A stretch of 64,000 nt of DNA from Symbiodinium natans. Its lineage: Eukaryota; Sar; Dinophyceae; Suessiales; Symbiodiniaceae. The notes under the pieces are model-generated. The model ran no database searches. It was not told where the DNA came from and saw only the letters and a program-made list of their open reading frames with translations. The position numbers were made by a program, and so were the translations under genes. The stretch covers positions 433,531 through 497,530 of the forward strand of contig CAJNDS010002312.1 of NCBI GenBank assembly GCA_905221605.1, written 5' to 3'. How positions within the stretch are numbered: the first letter of the stretch is position 1; every line of letters begins with the position of its first letter. Positions 9,892-21,801 of the stretch are shown here, in pieces.

Positions 9892-11668
9892 GTGGTGGTG
9901 GAAAGCAACGGCGTGGTGGCCTCCGCGAATGATGCGTCCTTCCGGCGCTCCGAGGAGACCTGGGTTTAGGGTTTAGGATTTAGGGTTTAGGGTTTAGGGT
10001 TTAAGGTTTAGGAGTGCTATGTCTTAAACCCACGGTCGCAAAGCCTTCGCTTCAGGGCTTGAGGATTCTTGGACCGTTCTCTTTTCGGGCATTGTAAGGC
10101 ATCTTTTCGGCCTAGAACCTTAAACCTTACACCCCAAGCCCTGCACTCTCTACCTTGGTAGCCCAGTGGTACCCTTTACCCTTTTTTTGGTTTATGGTTT
10201 CCCTTATAAAATAGCCAACCCAAAAAAGGGTGCCCTTATCATAATATGTTTACTGGACTACCGTGTTACCCTGAACCCGGACTCTGAATCCTGAAGCCCA
10301 AAGGCCTGGGCCATTCGCAGGACTTTACCCCTCGATTGATGGACTTGGACCCCTTGGTGGTCCAGGTGCAAGCGTCGCAGAGCTTGGAAGTTGATATGGC
10401 TCAGGGTTTAGGGTTTGGGGTTTGGGGTTTGTGGTTAGGGTTCACGGTTTAGGGCGCAGAGTTTAGGGTTTAGGGTTTAGGGTTTGGGGTGTCGGGGGTT
10501 TGTCTAAACAAGGTGGGAGCAGCCCCCGTTATGGGTTTCGGGGATCGGAATCCAGGGCTTAGGCTGGTGCACTTTCGGGGTCCTACCCCAAAATTCTGCG
10601 AAGTCGAGATCCCCCCAAAAACTCTCCATCCCGTAGCCCATTGAACACCCCATAGAGCCTTAATACCCTACGCCCCCAAGCCCCAACCCCAAACCGTACC
10701 TCCCCCCAAGCCGTAACGGCCTTGAATCCCGCGCAAGGCAGGATCTGAGCTGACCCTGCGTTTCGACCGCGTGGAAGCCTTGCCTACATTTTGGTCGGGG
10801 TTTGGGGTTTAGGGTTCTAGGATGAAAAGGTTTCTCGGTGTCTAGGGTTTAGGGCTTTGGTTTTGGGGATGATCAATGATTACTCCCTTCTATTGCAGTA
10901 CCTTCCTGAGAGTTTAGAGTGCCAGAAATGGCCGAAATTTGGGTGCCCCCCCAAACCCCAAAACTGAATCTCAACCCCCAACCCTCAACCTTCAACCCTC
11001 GCAAAGCCTAGAAGCAAAAAGCGTTAGAAGCCCTAAACCCGAAACCCTAAACCCTGTACCCTAAACCCTAAAACGCAGAAGCCTGAGGATGGAAGCTACC
11101 TGCGGGATGTCACGCTGCGGGAGGGGCGTGAACCGTTTGACATCTTCGTGGGGCCCTCGCGGTGCAACTTGACGCCCCTGGGCTGCGATTTTGAGAGGAG
11201 CTGTGGGGTTTAGGGTTTAGGGTTCAGACTTGTGTGGTCGGTCGATCCAGGGGCAAGGATCAGGGTTCAGGGTATAGGGTATAGGGGCTTAGGGGCTTGC
11301 AGGGCTTTGAGGGGAGGGTTGGGTGCTGCATGGGGGCTTTGGGTAAGTAAGGCCCTACCCTGGTGATTCGTCGCCCGCCTTGATATGTAGGCTCCCGGAA
11401 TCAGGACCCCTTGCAGAGGACAACTGTTTGGAGAATTGGGCCCGAGCAGTGTAGAGGAGGAAGATCTGGTTTTTGGGGACTTGACTTTGACTTTTGGCAT
11501 CTCCTGACGGCACCTCAGTGCCGGGAAAGGTTGCTCCTCACCTTACTTCTAGGGTCTTTTCATCGATTAACGTCTGACAGTGGCGTTCGATGTTATGTTC
11601 TGCCCTGACAGCAGAACTGGGAGCAGAAACGACTCTGCACTTTAATTGAGTCGTGCTGCATGTGTCAG
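9892..11668 (+). CDS. Plus-strand multi-exon segment, cysteine-containing
   Basis: Exons: 9892-9963 (NGVVASANDASFRRSEETW, acceptor TTTGCAG|, donor TGG|GTTTAGG), 10056-10093 (EDSWTVLFSGI), 10321-10405 (acceptor TTCGCAG|, DPLVVQVQASQSLEVDMAQ), about 10562-10636 (HFRGPTPKFCEVEIPP), 10742-10799 (SELTLRFDRVEALPTFWSG), 10899-10942 (acceptor CTATTGCAG|, YLPESLECQKWPKFG), 11079-11207 (43 codons, TLREGREPFDIFVGPSRCNL, donor GGG|GTTTAGG), 11391-11529 (TVWRIGPEQCRGGRSGFWGL) and 11612-11668 (acceptor CCCTGACAG|, QNWEQKRLCTLIESCCMCQ, donor CAG|GTGAGT). Not every neighbouring pair matches in phase, so some borders are off by one or an exon is missing. It is probably a continuation of the 7845-9494 gene. 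Several acceptors have textbook pyrimidine tracts on this strand. Confidence 0.7.
10154..10265. mobile_element. Family A palindromic element, copy 1
   Basis: Left end CTTGGTAGCCCAGTGG, right end TTTACTGGACTACC, nearly inverted. The interior shares AAAGGGTGCCCTTAT and GGGTTGGCTA (inverted) with the copies at 35.1 and 45.4 kb. It lies in an intron between plus-strand exons. Confidence 0.7.
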
Positions 11669-12195
11669 GTGAGTCCAAATGGCACCAAGCATCGAAGGAA
11701 CTACCGCGAATGTCCTGTAGCTGGGTCCTGCACGGTACAGTTCGTTGCAGCTACAGTTGCTACAGATCTAGCCGAGGGTCCTCTCGACAAGAGTGTAGAG
11801 TCCGCGCGCAGCTGCCTATACCTTTCAATGTCCATTCTTTCAACTATCAAATCCAGGGTTGCTGCGGCGGCGGCGACGGCGACCGCAGCAACAGCGACGA
11901 CGCCGGCGACGACGACGACGACGACGACGGCAGTGGTTTTGGATGTTCTGCAAAATGACCGTTGTTTGGCAGCGAGAATGCGCCACAACAGCAGTGACAT
12001 TTTATTGGAGGGGCAAGCGGTGGCAGGGTTGGGGCTGGGCGGCCGCAGGTGGATGGAAGGCGACTGACATGGGCGATGGTAGTCAACAGGGGCAAACATG
12101 GCTGGTAGAATTGCCAGCACGAAGCGCTCAGAAACAGGGAGCTGTCTCGATGCAGCTGTAACCCTAAACCCTCGACACTAAACCGACCGCAGGTC
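11669..12195. other. Intron-like stretch with a GAC/GCG trinucleotide tract
   Basis: It contains GGC/GAC-rich trinucleotide repeats at 11862-11935. Three frames are open through the repeat, as expected for low complexity. A short exon just before it (SARSCLYLSMSILSTIKSR, about 11801-11860) is possible. Confidence 0.4.
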
Positions 12196-13566
12196 ATATG
12201 CTTGTCGCTTGGCTGCCAGAAGTTGAACTCCAGGACACGATTACAAGGTGTTATTTTGATGGGGACCCTGTACTGTTAACAAAAAGGAATCTGCACTGAG
12301 TGTTTTCCTCCGGCAAGGAGTTTCGAAGCTTAGGGCAAGAGCAGCGCCGCCTTAAGGGTTGAGGACTTAGGGTCTTAAGTCTTAAGCCCTATGTAAGCGT
12401 GTCCGAAAGCTCGGCGTTTAAACCAACGTAACTGGCCTGCTGGAATTCCTTGCGTTTAGGATAAAGGAATGTAGCAGACACGTCGCCCCCCAAGGGATGC
12501 GATTGCCCAAATCACAAGCGAGTAGCATGGACCCTGTGCGGGAAAAGCTGAGGTGAGAATGGTGAAGAGAGGAACTGTGGTGTGTGAGGCTGAGTTGACA
12601 AGACCCGGCGCCAAGTGAGGGTTTGTGTTTTTCTGTGGGAGTTTCGACTCCGTACGCGTAGCCGTTGCAGAGTTGCTTTTTTTTCCTGGCTATGCAGCAG
12701 CCATGCATATTTTAAGATGCCTGCAGCCCGTTCGCCTTCCGAGTCCTTCCCAGAAGTCTGGAATGTGATGTGCACGGTGCTCGATGGTCGTGCCGGTGAG
12801 CAGGATGTCCAGGCAAGATGGGAAGCGACTGCAGTCTTCGAGTCCCAGAGTTTAGGGTTTAGGGTTTAGGGTTTAAGGTTTCAGGTTTAGGGTTTAGAGA
12901 TCCTTCGATTCTTGAAGTCAGGGATAGTTAGGGGCTTCGGGTTGTCGGGGAAGCTAGCTCTGCCCATCTCTGCATGGTATGACAAGCTTGTGGAAGGTCA
13001 TGGTGGATGCTCAAGGACGGGCTCAGTACACCAACGTAACCATTGCAATGCGGCTTCGCTGCAATCGGGCTTGGTGGTAGTCTGCTCGGAAACAGGCTGT
13101 ACTTGGACATACGTGCTCCACGAATCAAGTTGTGGCCTTGTTAGGGCTTCTTTTCATTGCTACACATGAACCTTCAAGGCTCGTACAGACGCCGAGCTGT
13201 GGTAGAAAGGGTTCGTTTTAGCGCTTGCTTCCAAAACCGGAACCTGTCGTACCCAGCTCCGCAGAATTCTACTCATCCTTGACAGCTTCGGCGTTGGCCT
13301 AAACTCTAAACACTAAACTTTCAACCCTAAACCCTAAACCCTAAACCCTAAACCCTAAACCCTAAACCCTAAACCCTAAACCCTAAACCCTAAACCCTAA
13401 ACCCTAAACCCTAAACTACCCACAAAGCCTAAACCTCATACTGCTGTGTTGACAAGTCCTTCCTATGAAAAGAACAACCAACCATGTGGTCGTTCTAAGG
13501 CCAACACCCAGCATCGGTTTCGTTCCCCAGATCGACCTGGTGCCACGCTTGACTCCGCAGTTGGAG
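12196..13566 (+). CDS. Plus-strand multi-exon segment, 3' part of left gene block
   Basis: Exons: about 12196-12280 (acceptor ACCGCAG|, MLVAWLPEVELQDTITRCYF), 12460-12552 (acceptor GTTTAG|, RHVAPQGMRLPKSQASSMDP, donor GAG|GTGAGA), 12698-12849 (acceptor TTTTTTCCTGGCTATGCAG|, PSESFPEVWNVMCTVLDGRA, donor A|GTTTAGGG), about 12889-12992 (FLKSGIVRGFGLSGKLALPI), about 13217-13303 (PEPVVPSSAEFYSSLTASAL) and 13512-13566 (IGFVPQIDLVPRLTPQLE, donor GAG|GTTTAA). The 12460, 12698 and 12889 exons join in matching phases 2/1 and 1/2. At 12990-13169 two frames stay open, so the border there is uncertain. No domain is recognised. Confidence 0.65.
13328..13416. repeat. Perfect (CCCTAAA)n array
   Basis: About twelve uninterrupted CCCTAAA units in the intron before the exon at 13512. 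Confidence 0.95.
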
Positions 13567-13859
13567 GTTTAAGCTGCGGTTCAGTGTACAAGGTTTAGGG
13601 TTTAGGGTTTAGGGTTTTGGGTTTTGGGTTTAGGGCAGTTTAGGGTGCATAGTACTGCAGGTAGTAGCTATAGGAACGACAGTAGCAACAGCAGTGATCG
13701 TAGCGGTAGTGACGACAACGCATCTATAGCAAGTATAGAAGCTTAACACCTCCAAACGCTAAGGGGTATAAGGAGGGGCCCCTAGAACCCTTAATCTTAT
13801 TCCCCGAATAGAATCCCTATACATATATATATATGTATGTAGGACCTTTATGCGTTATT

Positions 13860-16800
13860 TGACGGTCCTGCTTCGCCTTCCAAAACTTTAAGGATTTTAA
13901 GGAATTTAGGGGTTTTCCAAAATTTTAAAAGGACCACAAAATCCTTAAAATTTTGAAAGCCCGGACCTTTCAAAATTTTAAGGATTTTAAGGAATTTAAC
14001 GCCTTTTAAATTTCTTAAAATCCTTAAAATCCTTAAAATTTTGAAAGAAAATTAAATTATTTTCCGGAAAGAGGCAGGCCCATTTAAAAATTTTAAAAAT
14101 CCTTAAAATCCTTAAAATCCTTAAAATTTTGAAAGCCCGGGCCTTTCAAAATTTTAAGGATTTTAAGGAATTTAAGGCCTTTTAAATTTCTTAAAATCCT
14201 TAAAATCCTTAAAATTTTGAAAGAAAATTAAATCATTTTCCGGAAAGAGGCAGGCCCATTTAAAATTTTAAAAATCCTTAAAATCCTTAAAATCCTTAAA
14301 ATTTTGAAAGCCCGGGCCTTTCAAAATTTTAAGGATTTTAAGGAATTTAAGGCCTTTTAAATTTCTTAAAATCCTTAAAATCCTTAAAATTCCTTCCTTA
14401 AAATTTTGAAAGAAAATTAAATCATTTTCCGGAAAGAGGCAGGCCCATTTAAAATTTTAAAAATCCTTAAAATCCTTAAAATCCTTAAAATTTTGAAAGC
14501 CCGGACCTTTCAAAATTTTAAGGATTTTAAGGAATTTAAGGCCTTTTAAATTTCTTAAAATCCTTAAAATCCTTAAAATCCTTAAAATCCTTAAAATCCT
14601 TAAAATTTTGAAAGAAAATTAAATCATTTTCCGGAAAGAGGCAGGCCCATTTAAAATTTTAAAAATCCTTAAAATCCTTAAAATCCTTAAAATTTTGAAA
14701 GGTTGGGGCTTTCAAAAATTTAAGGATTTTAAGGAATTTAACGCCTTTTAAATTTCTTAAAATCCTTAAAATCCTTAAAATCCTTAAAATCCTTCAAATT
14801 TTGAAAGAAAATTAAATCATTTTCCGGAAAGAGGCAGGCCCATTTAAAATTTTAAAAATCCTTAAAATCCTTAAAATCCTTAAAATTTTGAAAGCCCGGG
14901 CCTTTCAAAATTTTAAGGATTTTAAGGAATTTAAGGCCTTTTAAAATTCTTAAAATCCTTAAAATCCTTAAAATTTTGAAAGAAAATTAAATTATTTTCC
15001 GGAAAGAGGCAGGCCCATTTAAAATTTTCAAAATCCTTAAAATCCCTAAAATCCTTAAAATTTTGAAAGCCCGGGCCTTTCAAAATTTTAAGGATTTTAA
15101 GGAATTTAAGGCCTTTTAAATTTCTTAAAATCCTTAAAATTTTGAAAGAAAATTAAAATATTTTCCGGAAAGAGGCAGGCCCATTTAAAATTTTAAAAAT
15201 CCTTAAAATCCTTAAAATCCTTAAAATTTTGAAAGCCCGGGCCTTTCAAAATTTTAAGGATTTTAAGGAATTTAAGGCCTTTTAAATTTCTTAAAATCCT
15301 TAAAATCCTTAAAATCCTTGAACTTTTGAAAGAAAATTACATTATTTTCCGGAAAGAGGCAGGCCCATTTAAAATTTTAAAAATCCTTAAAATCCTTAAA
15401 ATTTTGAAAGGTTGGGGCTTTCAAAATTTTAAGGATTTTCAGGATTTTAAGGATTGTTAAAATTTTAAATGGGCCTGACTCTTTCCGGAATATATTTTAA
15501 ATTTATTTCAAAATTTTAAGGATTTTAAGGATTTTAAGGATTTTAAGAAATTTAAAAGGCGTTAAATTCCTTAAAATCCTTAAAATTTTGAAAGCCCCAA
15601 CCTTTAAGGATTTTAAGGATTTTTAAAATTTTAAATGGGCCTGCCTCTTTCCGGAGAATAATTTAATTTTCTTTCAAAATTTTAAGGGTTTTTTAAGGAT
15701 TTTAAGAAATTTAAAAGGCCTGCCTTCTAAATTCCTTAAAATCTGAAAATTTGGAAAGGACCGGGCGTTTCAAAAAATTTTAAGGATTTTAAGGATTTTA
15801 AAATTTTAATGGGCCTGCCCTCTTTCCGGAAAATGATTTAATTTTTCTTTCCAAATTTTAAGGAATTTTAAGGATTTTAAGAAATTTAAAGGCCCTTAAA
15901 TTCCTTAAAATCCTTAAAGTTTTGAAAGGCCCGGGCTTTCAAAATTTTAAGGATTTTAAGGATTTTAAGGATTGTTAAAATTTTAAATGGGCCTGCCTCT
16001 TTCCGGAAAATGATTTAATTTTCTTTCAAAATTTTAAGGATTTTAAGGATTTTAAGGATTTTAAGAAATTTAAAAGGCGTTAAATTCCTTAAAATCCTGA
16101 AAATTTTGAAAGCCCCAACCTTTCAAAATTTTACGGATTTTAAGGATTTTAAGGATTTTTAAAATTTTAAATGGGGCCTGACCTCTTTCCGAAAATAATT
16201 TAATTTTCTTTCAAAATTAAGGATTTTAAGGATTTGGTAGAAATTTAAAAGCCTTCAATTCCTTAAAATCCTTAAATTTTGAAAGGCCGGGATTTCAAAA
16301 TTTAAGGATTTTAAGGATTTTAGGATTTAACGGATTAAGATTTTAGGATTTTAAGGATTTTAAAGATTTTTAAAATTTTAAATGGGCCTGCCTCTTTCCG
16401 GAAAATGATTTAATTTTCTTTCAAAATTTTAAGGATTTTAAGGATTTTAAGGATTTTAAGAAATTTAAAAGGCGTTAAATTCCTTAAAAAACTTAAAATT
16501 TGAAAGGACCCGGGCCTTTTCAAAAATTTTAAGGATTTTTTTTTTTTTAAGGATTTTAAGGATTTTAAAATTAAATGGGCATTGCCTCTTTCCGGAAAAA
16601 TAATTTTATTTTTCTTTCAAAATTTAAGGATTTTAAGGATTTTAAGGATTTTAAGAAATTTAAAAGGCGTTAAATACCTTAAAATCCTTAAAATTTTGAA
16701 AGGCCCGGGCTTTCAAAATTTTAAGGATTTTAAGGATTTTAAGGATTTTTAAAATTTTAAATGGGCCTGCCTCTTTCCGGAAAATAATTTAATTTTCTTT

Positions 16801-17640
16801 CAAAATTTTAAGGATTTTAAGGTTTTTAAGAAATTTAAAAGGCCTTAAATTCCTTAAAATCCTTAAAATTTTGAAAGGCCCGGGCTTTCAAAATTTTAAG
16901 GATTTTAAGGATTTTAAGGATTTTAAGAAATTTAAAAGGGGTTAAATTCCTTAAAATCCTTAAAATTTTGAAAGCCCCAACCTTTCAAAATTTTAAGGAT
17001 TTTAAGGATTTTAAAAATTTTAAATGGGCCTGCCTCTTTCCGGAAAATAATTTAATTTTCTTTCAAAATTTTAAGGATTTTAAGGATTTTAAGGATTTTA
17101 AGGATTTTAAGAAATTTAAAAGGCGTTAAATTCCTTAAAATCCTTAAAATTTTGAAAGCCCCAACCTTTCAAAATTTTAAGGATTTTAAGGATTTTTAAG
17201 ATTTTAAATGGGCCTGCCTCTTTCCGGAAAATGATTTAATTTTCTTTCAAAATTTTAAGAATTTTAAGGATTTTAAGGATTTTAAGAAATTTAAAAGGCG
17301 TTAAATTCCTTAAAATCCTTAAAATTTTGAAAGCCCCAACCTTTCAAAATTTTAAGGGTTTTAAGGATTTTAAGGATTTTTAAAATTTTAAATGGGCCTG
17401 CCTCTTTCCGGAAAATAATTTAATTTTCTTTCAAAATTTTAAGGATTTTAAGAATTTAAAATGCCTTAAATTCCTTAAAATCCTTAAAATATTGAAAGGT
17501 CCGGGCTTTCAAAATTTTAAGGGTTTACAGGATTTTAAGGATTTTAAAATTTTAAATGGGCCTGACTTTTCCGGAAAATAAATTCATTTTCCAATAGTTT
17601 TACTGAGTTTAGTTTTTTTTTATTTAAATGGGCCTGACCC
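13860..17640. repeat. AT-rich satellite of about 166-202 bp units, inverted at its centre
   Basis: About twenty higher-order units. Each has a GAAAG-CCCGGG-CTTTC palindrome or a close variant, runs of the 9-mer TCCTTAAAA, and a TTTTCCGGAAAGAGGCAGGCCC segment. That segment starts at 14073, 14249, 14438, 14640, 14833, 15008, 15174 and 15358, so the period varies from 166 to 202 bp. At about 15410-15450 the orientation flips and the rest of the block reads GGGCCTGCCTCTTTCCGG. Degeneration increases toward the right edge. There are no genes. Centromere-like, matrix-attachment or purely selfish DNA are all possible. Confidence 0.95.
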
Positions 17641-18300
17641 TTTCTGGAAAATACTTGAATATTAGTTTAAAATTTGATAGATTTTAAGGAAACTAGGGGC
17701 ATTTCAATATTTGGAAAGGCCATGAAGTTCCATGGGTACGTTATATTTTTGGATTTTTGTTTGTAATTTTTAGCAAATAAACCATTTAAGTTTTTTTTTT
17801 TTTTTTTGCAATTTTCCTGAAATTCTGAAAGCCTAGGCCTTACAAGAAAAATAAAAAAAACAGCAACACAAATACTCATTTAAAATATTTAAATGCGCTT
17901 CTTAGTCCTTTTAAAAAAGAACATTTTGTTTTGTTAATTCATAAGGCTTGTAAAAAAGCCGGGGGTCCGGGGACGAGCGTTAACAAAAGCATTCCCCTTG
18001 AATATTTCTCCCGCGAAACTTTTCTCCCGCGAATTTTGGCGGGAGAAATTCCCGCGAGCTCTCCCTTGAGCTTTTCTGGTTTTCCCGTGGTTTCCCTTTG
18101 ATGTTTTTTTTGGTTTCCCTTCAGTTTCCCGTGAGAGTCAAATCTTCCTTTTACTGTTCCCTTGGACTTCCCTTTGAACTTCCCTTGGTTTTCCCTCGGA
18201 TCCCCTTCGAAATTAAAACGTATCCCGCGAGAAATCTCGCAAGACTTCAAAAATAAGGGCTTCCTTTTCCCACGGGATTTCCCGCGAAGCAGGCCGTAGG
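17640..18300. other. AT-rich decayed satellite and pyrimidine-rich stretch, no gene
   Basis: The left part is decayed satellite. At 18000-18300 short TTCCCTTxG units recur on the plus strand. A 206-codon open frame on the minus strand (17939-18559) is a by-product of these repeats and the 88-bp repeat that follows. Confidence 0.6.
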
Positions 18301-18304
18301 CCCC

Positions 18305-18640
18305 GAGCTGTGGCTGTAGTCTGCAGGCCCCCGAGCTCTCTGACTGTAGAGTCTCCAGGCCCCCGGGCTCGCTGTAGTCACCAGGGTCCCGGGCTGTCTG
18401 GCTGTAGTCTGCAGGCCCCCGAGCTCTCTGACTGCAGAGTCTCCAGGCCCCCGGGCTCGCTGTAGTCACCAGGGTCCCGGGCTGTCTGGCTGTAGTCTGC
18501 AGGCCCCCGAGCTCTCTGACTGTAGTCTCCAGGCCCCCGGTCTCTCTCGCTGTAGTCACCAGGCCTCCGGGCTGTCTGGCTGTAGTCTGCAGGCCCCCGA
18601 GCTCTCTGACTGTAGTCTCCAGCCCCCCGGGCTCTCGTGC
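18305..18640. repeat. 88-bp tandem repeat, about four copies
   Basis: GCTGTAGTCT recurs at 18313, 18401, 18489 and 18579 (period 88, 88, 90). The GC-rich unit contains GCAGGCCCCCGAGCTC and CACCAGGGTCCCGGGC. It separates two AT-rich domains. Confidence 0.9.
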
Positions 18641-19440
18641 TTGCTTGGGTTTATATTGTTTTTTACTTAATTAGATTGACTTAAGTAATTTAAATAATTT
18701 AAAGAATTTAAGTATCGAAATTTATTTAAATAATTAAATAACATAAATATGGCGGGCAGGTTTCGGATTTAAATTACTTAAGTGATTTAATTCGGCCGGG
18801 AATTAAATAATGTGAATAATTTGTAAATAATAACAACAATTTACATAATTTAAATAATTGAAATAGTTTAAATAATTTAAATATGCTAAATAATTTAAAT
18901 AATTTAAATCCGAAAAGGGGGGACCACCCCCCCCTGCCCCCTAAGACTTAAATAATTCAAATAACTTAAATCCGAAACCTCCCCGTCTTATTTACACTTT
19001 TTAAATTATTTAATTCTGGGGAGGGGGGGTGGTCCCCCCCCCCTTTCGGATTTAAATCATTTTTCATTATTTAAACTATTTAAATTCTTTAAATCGCCTG
19101 GGAATCAAATAATTTAAATTTGAATATGACGGGCAGGTTTCGGATTTAAAATATTTAAATTATCTAATTCGGCCGGGATTTAAATAATTTAAATAATTTA
19201 AACAATTATTCAAGGCTTCGAACGGATTTAAATTATTTACATAATTTCAATAATTTCAATAATTTAAATCCGAAAAGGGGGGGGGGGCCACCCGCCCTGC
19301 CCCCTAAGGATTAAACAATTTAAATAATTTAAATCCGAAACCTCCCCGTCTTATTTAAATTATTTAATTATGTAATTCTGGGGAGGGGGGGTGGTCCCCC
19401 CCCCTTTCGGATTTAAATTTTTAAAATTATTAGATTGTTT
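18640..19440. repeat. AT-rich domain with duplicated G/C-rich palindromes
   Basis: Rich in TTTAAATAATTTAAAT. Two palindromic blocks, at about 18908-19054 and 19266-19414, begin TCCGAAAAGGGG and end CCCCTTTCGGA with CCACCCC/GGGGTGG cores. A third shared segment (GGGCAGGTTTCGGATTTAAA at 18754 and 19131) shows that the whole roughly 370-bp unit is duplicated. Confidence 0.85.
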
Positions 19441-20650
19441 AAAATATTTGAATTATTTAAATTATGGCACGGCTCTACTGACACATATTCCGCGGAAAGA
19501 TTGTCATGTTTTTGGTGAAATTTACGAACACTTACCCCCCGATAAGCAAGATCTTGGAACCACTCCGCGCACTCAGCCTTTAAGAGTTTAAGGGGGTTTC
19601 AAATTCAGGGATACTTATATTTGCTCCTTTAAACTTACGAACACTTACCCCCCGATAAGCAAGACTTGGAACCTGCAGACAACAACAAACAGGTCTGTCG
19701 CAAAACCGCGACCATTGATTCATACCCCCTGTAACGGGGTATGTCGCGTATGTGGGCCGCGGCCCGGTTACAAGCAATTTATATTGGCACGCGGCCATTT
19801 GTTTGCAAGAAACAGGGGTCTGCATACCGCAGCAAAACATAAACACATGATGACGATGCGAACAACTGACTAGATGATGAAGATGATGAGGATGAACAAG
19901 ATCAAGGAGCTGATGAAGATGATGAAGATGACGATGCTGCTGGGAAAGCTTTATGCAATTGATGCAGTGAAGTTATGCCAGTACAATGAAAGGACTCATG
20001 CAGATGAAGAGTGTGATGACAATGATGATAGAGCTTTGCGCTTTATTTTGTCACCCCGTCTCCTTGCTTCCTGTCTCTTCTCTTCTTTCCAGTACCCTTC
20101 CAGAAAAATGGCATCCTTGTTCTCTCGCCTCTCTCACTTCCCTTTCCCTTCTCTCTTTCTGTTACTTTTTGACTGATGAACAACAAGAAAGAAACTTGCA
20201 GGATAAAACAGTGGCAGGGTAAGCAGACGTTGCGCGTGGACCTTGCCGTACTTCATCATACCCCTCTTCTCGGCCCATCTCTTCTGCTCCTTTCCTTACT
20301 CTTCTCCTTTTCATAATTATTCCTCTTTAGTTGTTCTTATCTGGAAAAGAAAGAGGGAAGGGAGAGATAAGGGAGGGAGGATAGATAAAGAAGAGTGCCA
20401 TCTTCTCTGCGCCTTGTTTTGTCTCTCCCTCTTCTCTATTCATCTCTCTTCTATTCTTTTCTTTGCTGTTCTATTGAAATTGGATTCCCTGTATCTCTCC
20501 TCTGTCCTTCTCTCTCGCTCCTCTTCTCCTGTTCCCCTAAACGATTGCTCTTTACAGATAGGTGCCCTCCCTCCTCTTCAGGAAATCTCTTTTCGCTTAT
20601 TTTGCTTTTTGAAGCGAATAAAACAACGGATAAGAGAGGAAAGGGAATGA
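19440..20650. other. Spacer without a convincing gene
   Basis: A 36-bp direct repeat (ACGAACACTTACCCCCCGAT...) occurs at 19525 and 19636. At 19870-20020 a GATGA-rich tract gives an artefactual Met/Lys/Asp-rich frame. The rest is pyrimidine-rich on the plus strand. Confidence 0.5.
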
Positions 20651-21312
20651 CTAAGTAAAGACAGGAGCTCTTCAATAGGTGCCCTCCCTTCTCTTCAGGA
20701 AATCTCTTTTCCCTTATTTTGCTTTTTGAAGCGAAGAAAACAACAGATAAGAAGAGAGGAAAGGGAATGACTAAGTAAAGAGAGGAGCTCTTCAATTTCC
20801 CTCCCTATATCTGATGTTACTTTTCCTTCTTGGGCGGTGCCCTTCTTTCTCCCTTGAAGATGCAGAAAACGATCAGGAACACCCGTTCCATCGCCCATAT
20901 ATAGACAGAGATAAATCATGAGCATCAGCTGGGTTTGCTGCCGATCCAAAATGGGCGTCCCTTTTAATCGCTTTCTGTGTCTTGAAACGAGCAAAAGGGG
21001 CACCCTTACTAAGTGTTTTCTTGTGGTGTCCCTTTTCTTCGCTTGAACAGAAAACGATCCAAAAAGGACACCCGTTCCATCGCCCATATATGGGGAGAGA
21101 GATAAATCATGAGCATCAGCTGGGTTTGCTGCCAATCCAAAATGGGCGCCCCTTTTAATCGCTTGCTGTGTCTTCAAACGAGCAAAAGGGGCACCCTAAG
21201 TGTTTTCTTGCGGTGTCCCTTTTCTTCGCTTGAAGATGCAGAAAACGATCTAAAAGGACACCTGTTCCATCGCCCATATATAGGGAGAGAGAGAGGGAGA
21301 GAGAGGGAGAGA

Positions 21313-21351
<39 letters not shown>

Positions 21352-21517
21352 TGAGCGTCAGCTGGGTTGGCTGCCAATCCAAAACGGGCGTCCCTTTTAA
21401 TCGCTTTCTGTGTCTTCAAACGAGCAAAAGGGACACCCTAAGTGCTTTCTTGTGGGGTGTCCCTTTTCCTCGCTTGAAGATGCGGAAAACGATCAAAAAG
21501 GACACCCATTCCATCGC

Positions 21518-21561
<44 letters not shown>

Positions 21562-21739
21562 AAAAAGAATCATGAGCATCAGCTGGGTTGGCTGCCAATC
21601 CAAAATGGACGTCCCTTTTAATCGCTTTCTGTGTCTTCAAACAAGCAAAAGGGACACCCTAAGTGCTTTCTTGTGGGGTGTCCCTTTTCCTCGCTTGAAG
21701 ATGCAGAAAACGATCAAAAAGGACACCCATTCCATCGCC

Positions 21740-21801
<62 letters not shown>

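Noticed and set aside
11660-12067. 135-codon ORF with Ala/Thr-rich middle
   Set aside because: It crosses a trinucleotide repeat and starts inside an exon whose donor (CAG|GTGAGT) is at 11669; more likely intron.
17939-18559. 206-codon minus-strand ORF
   Set aside because: Its first half is the 88-bp tandem repeat and its second half a TTCCC-rich stretch; composition and repeats explain the open frame.
19874-20176. Met/Lys/Asp-rich ORF
   Set aside because: Driven by a GATGA repeat; no homology-like pattern or splice sites.
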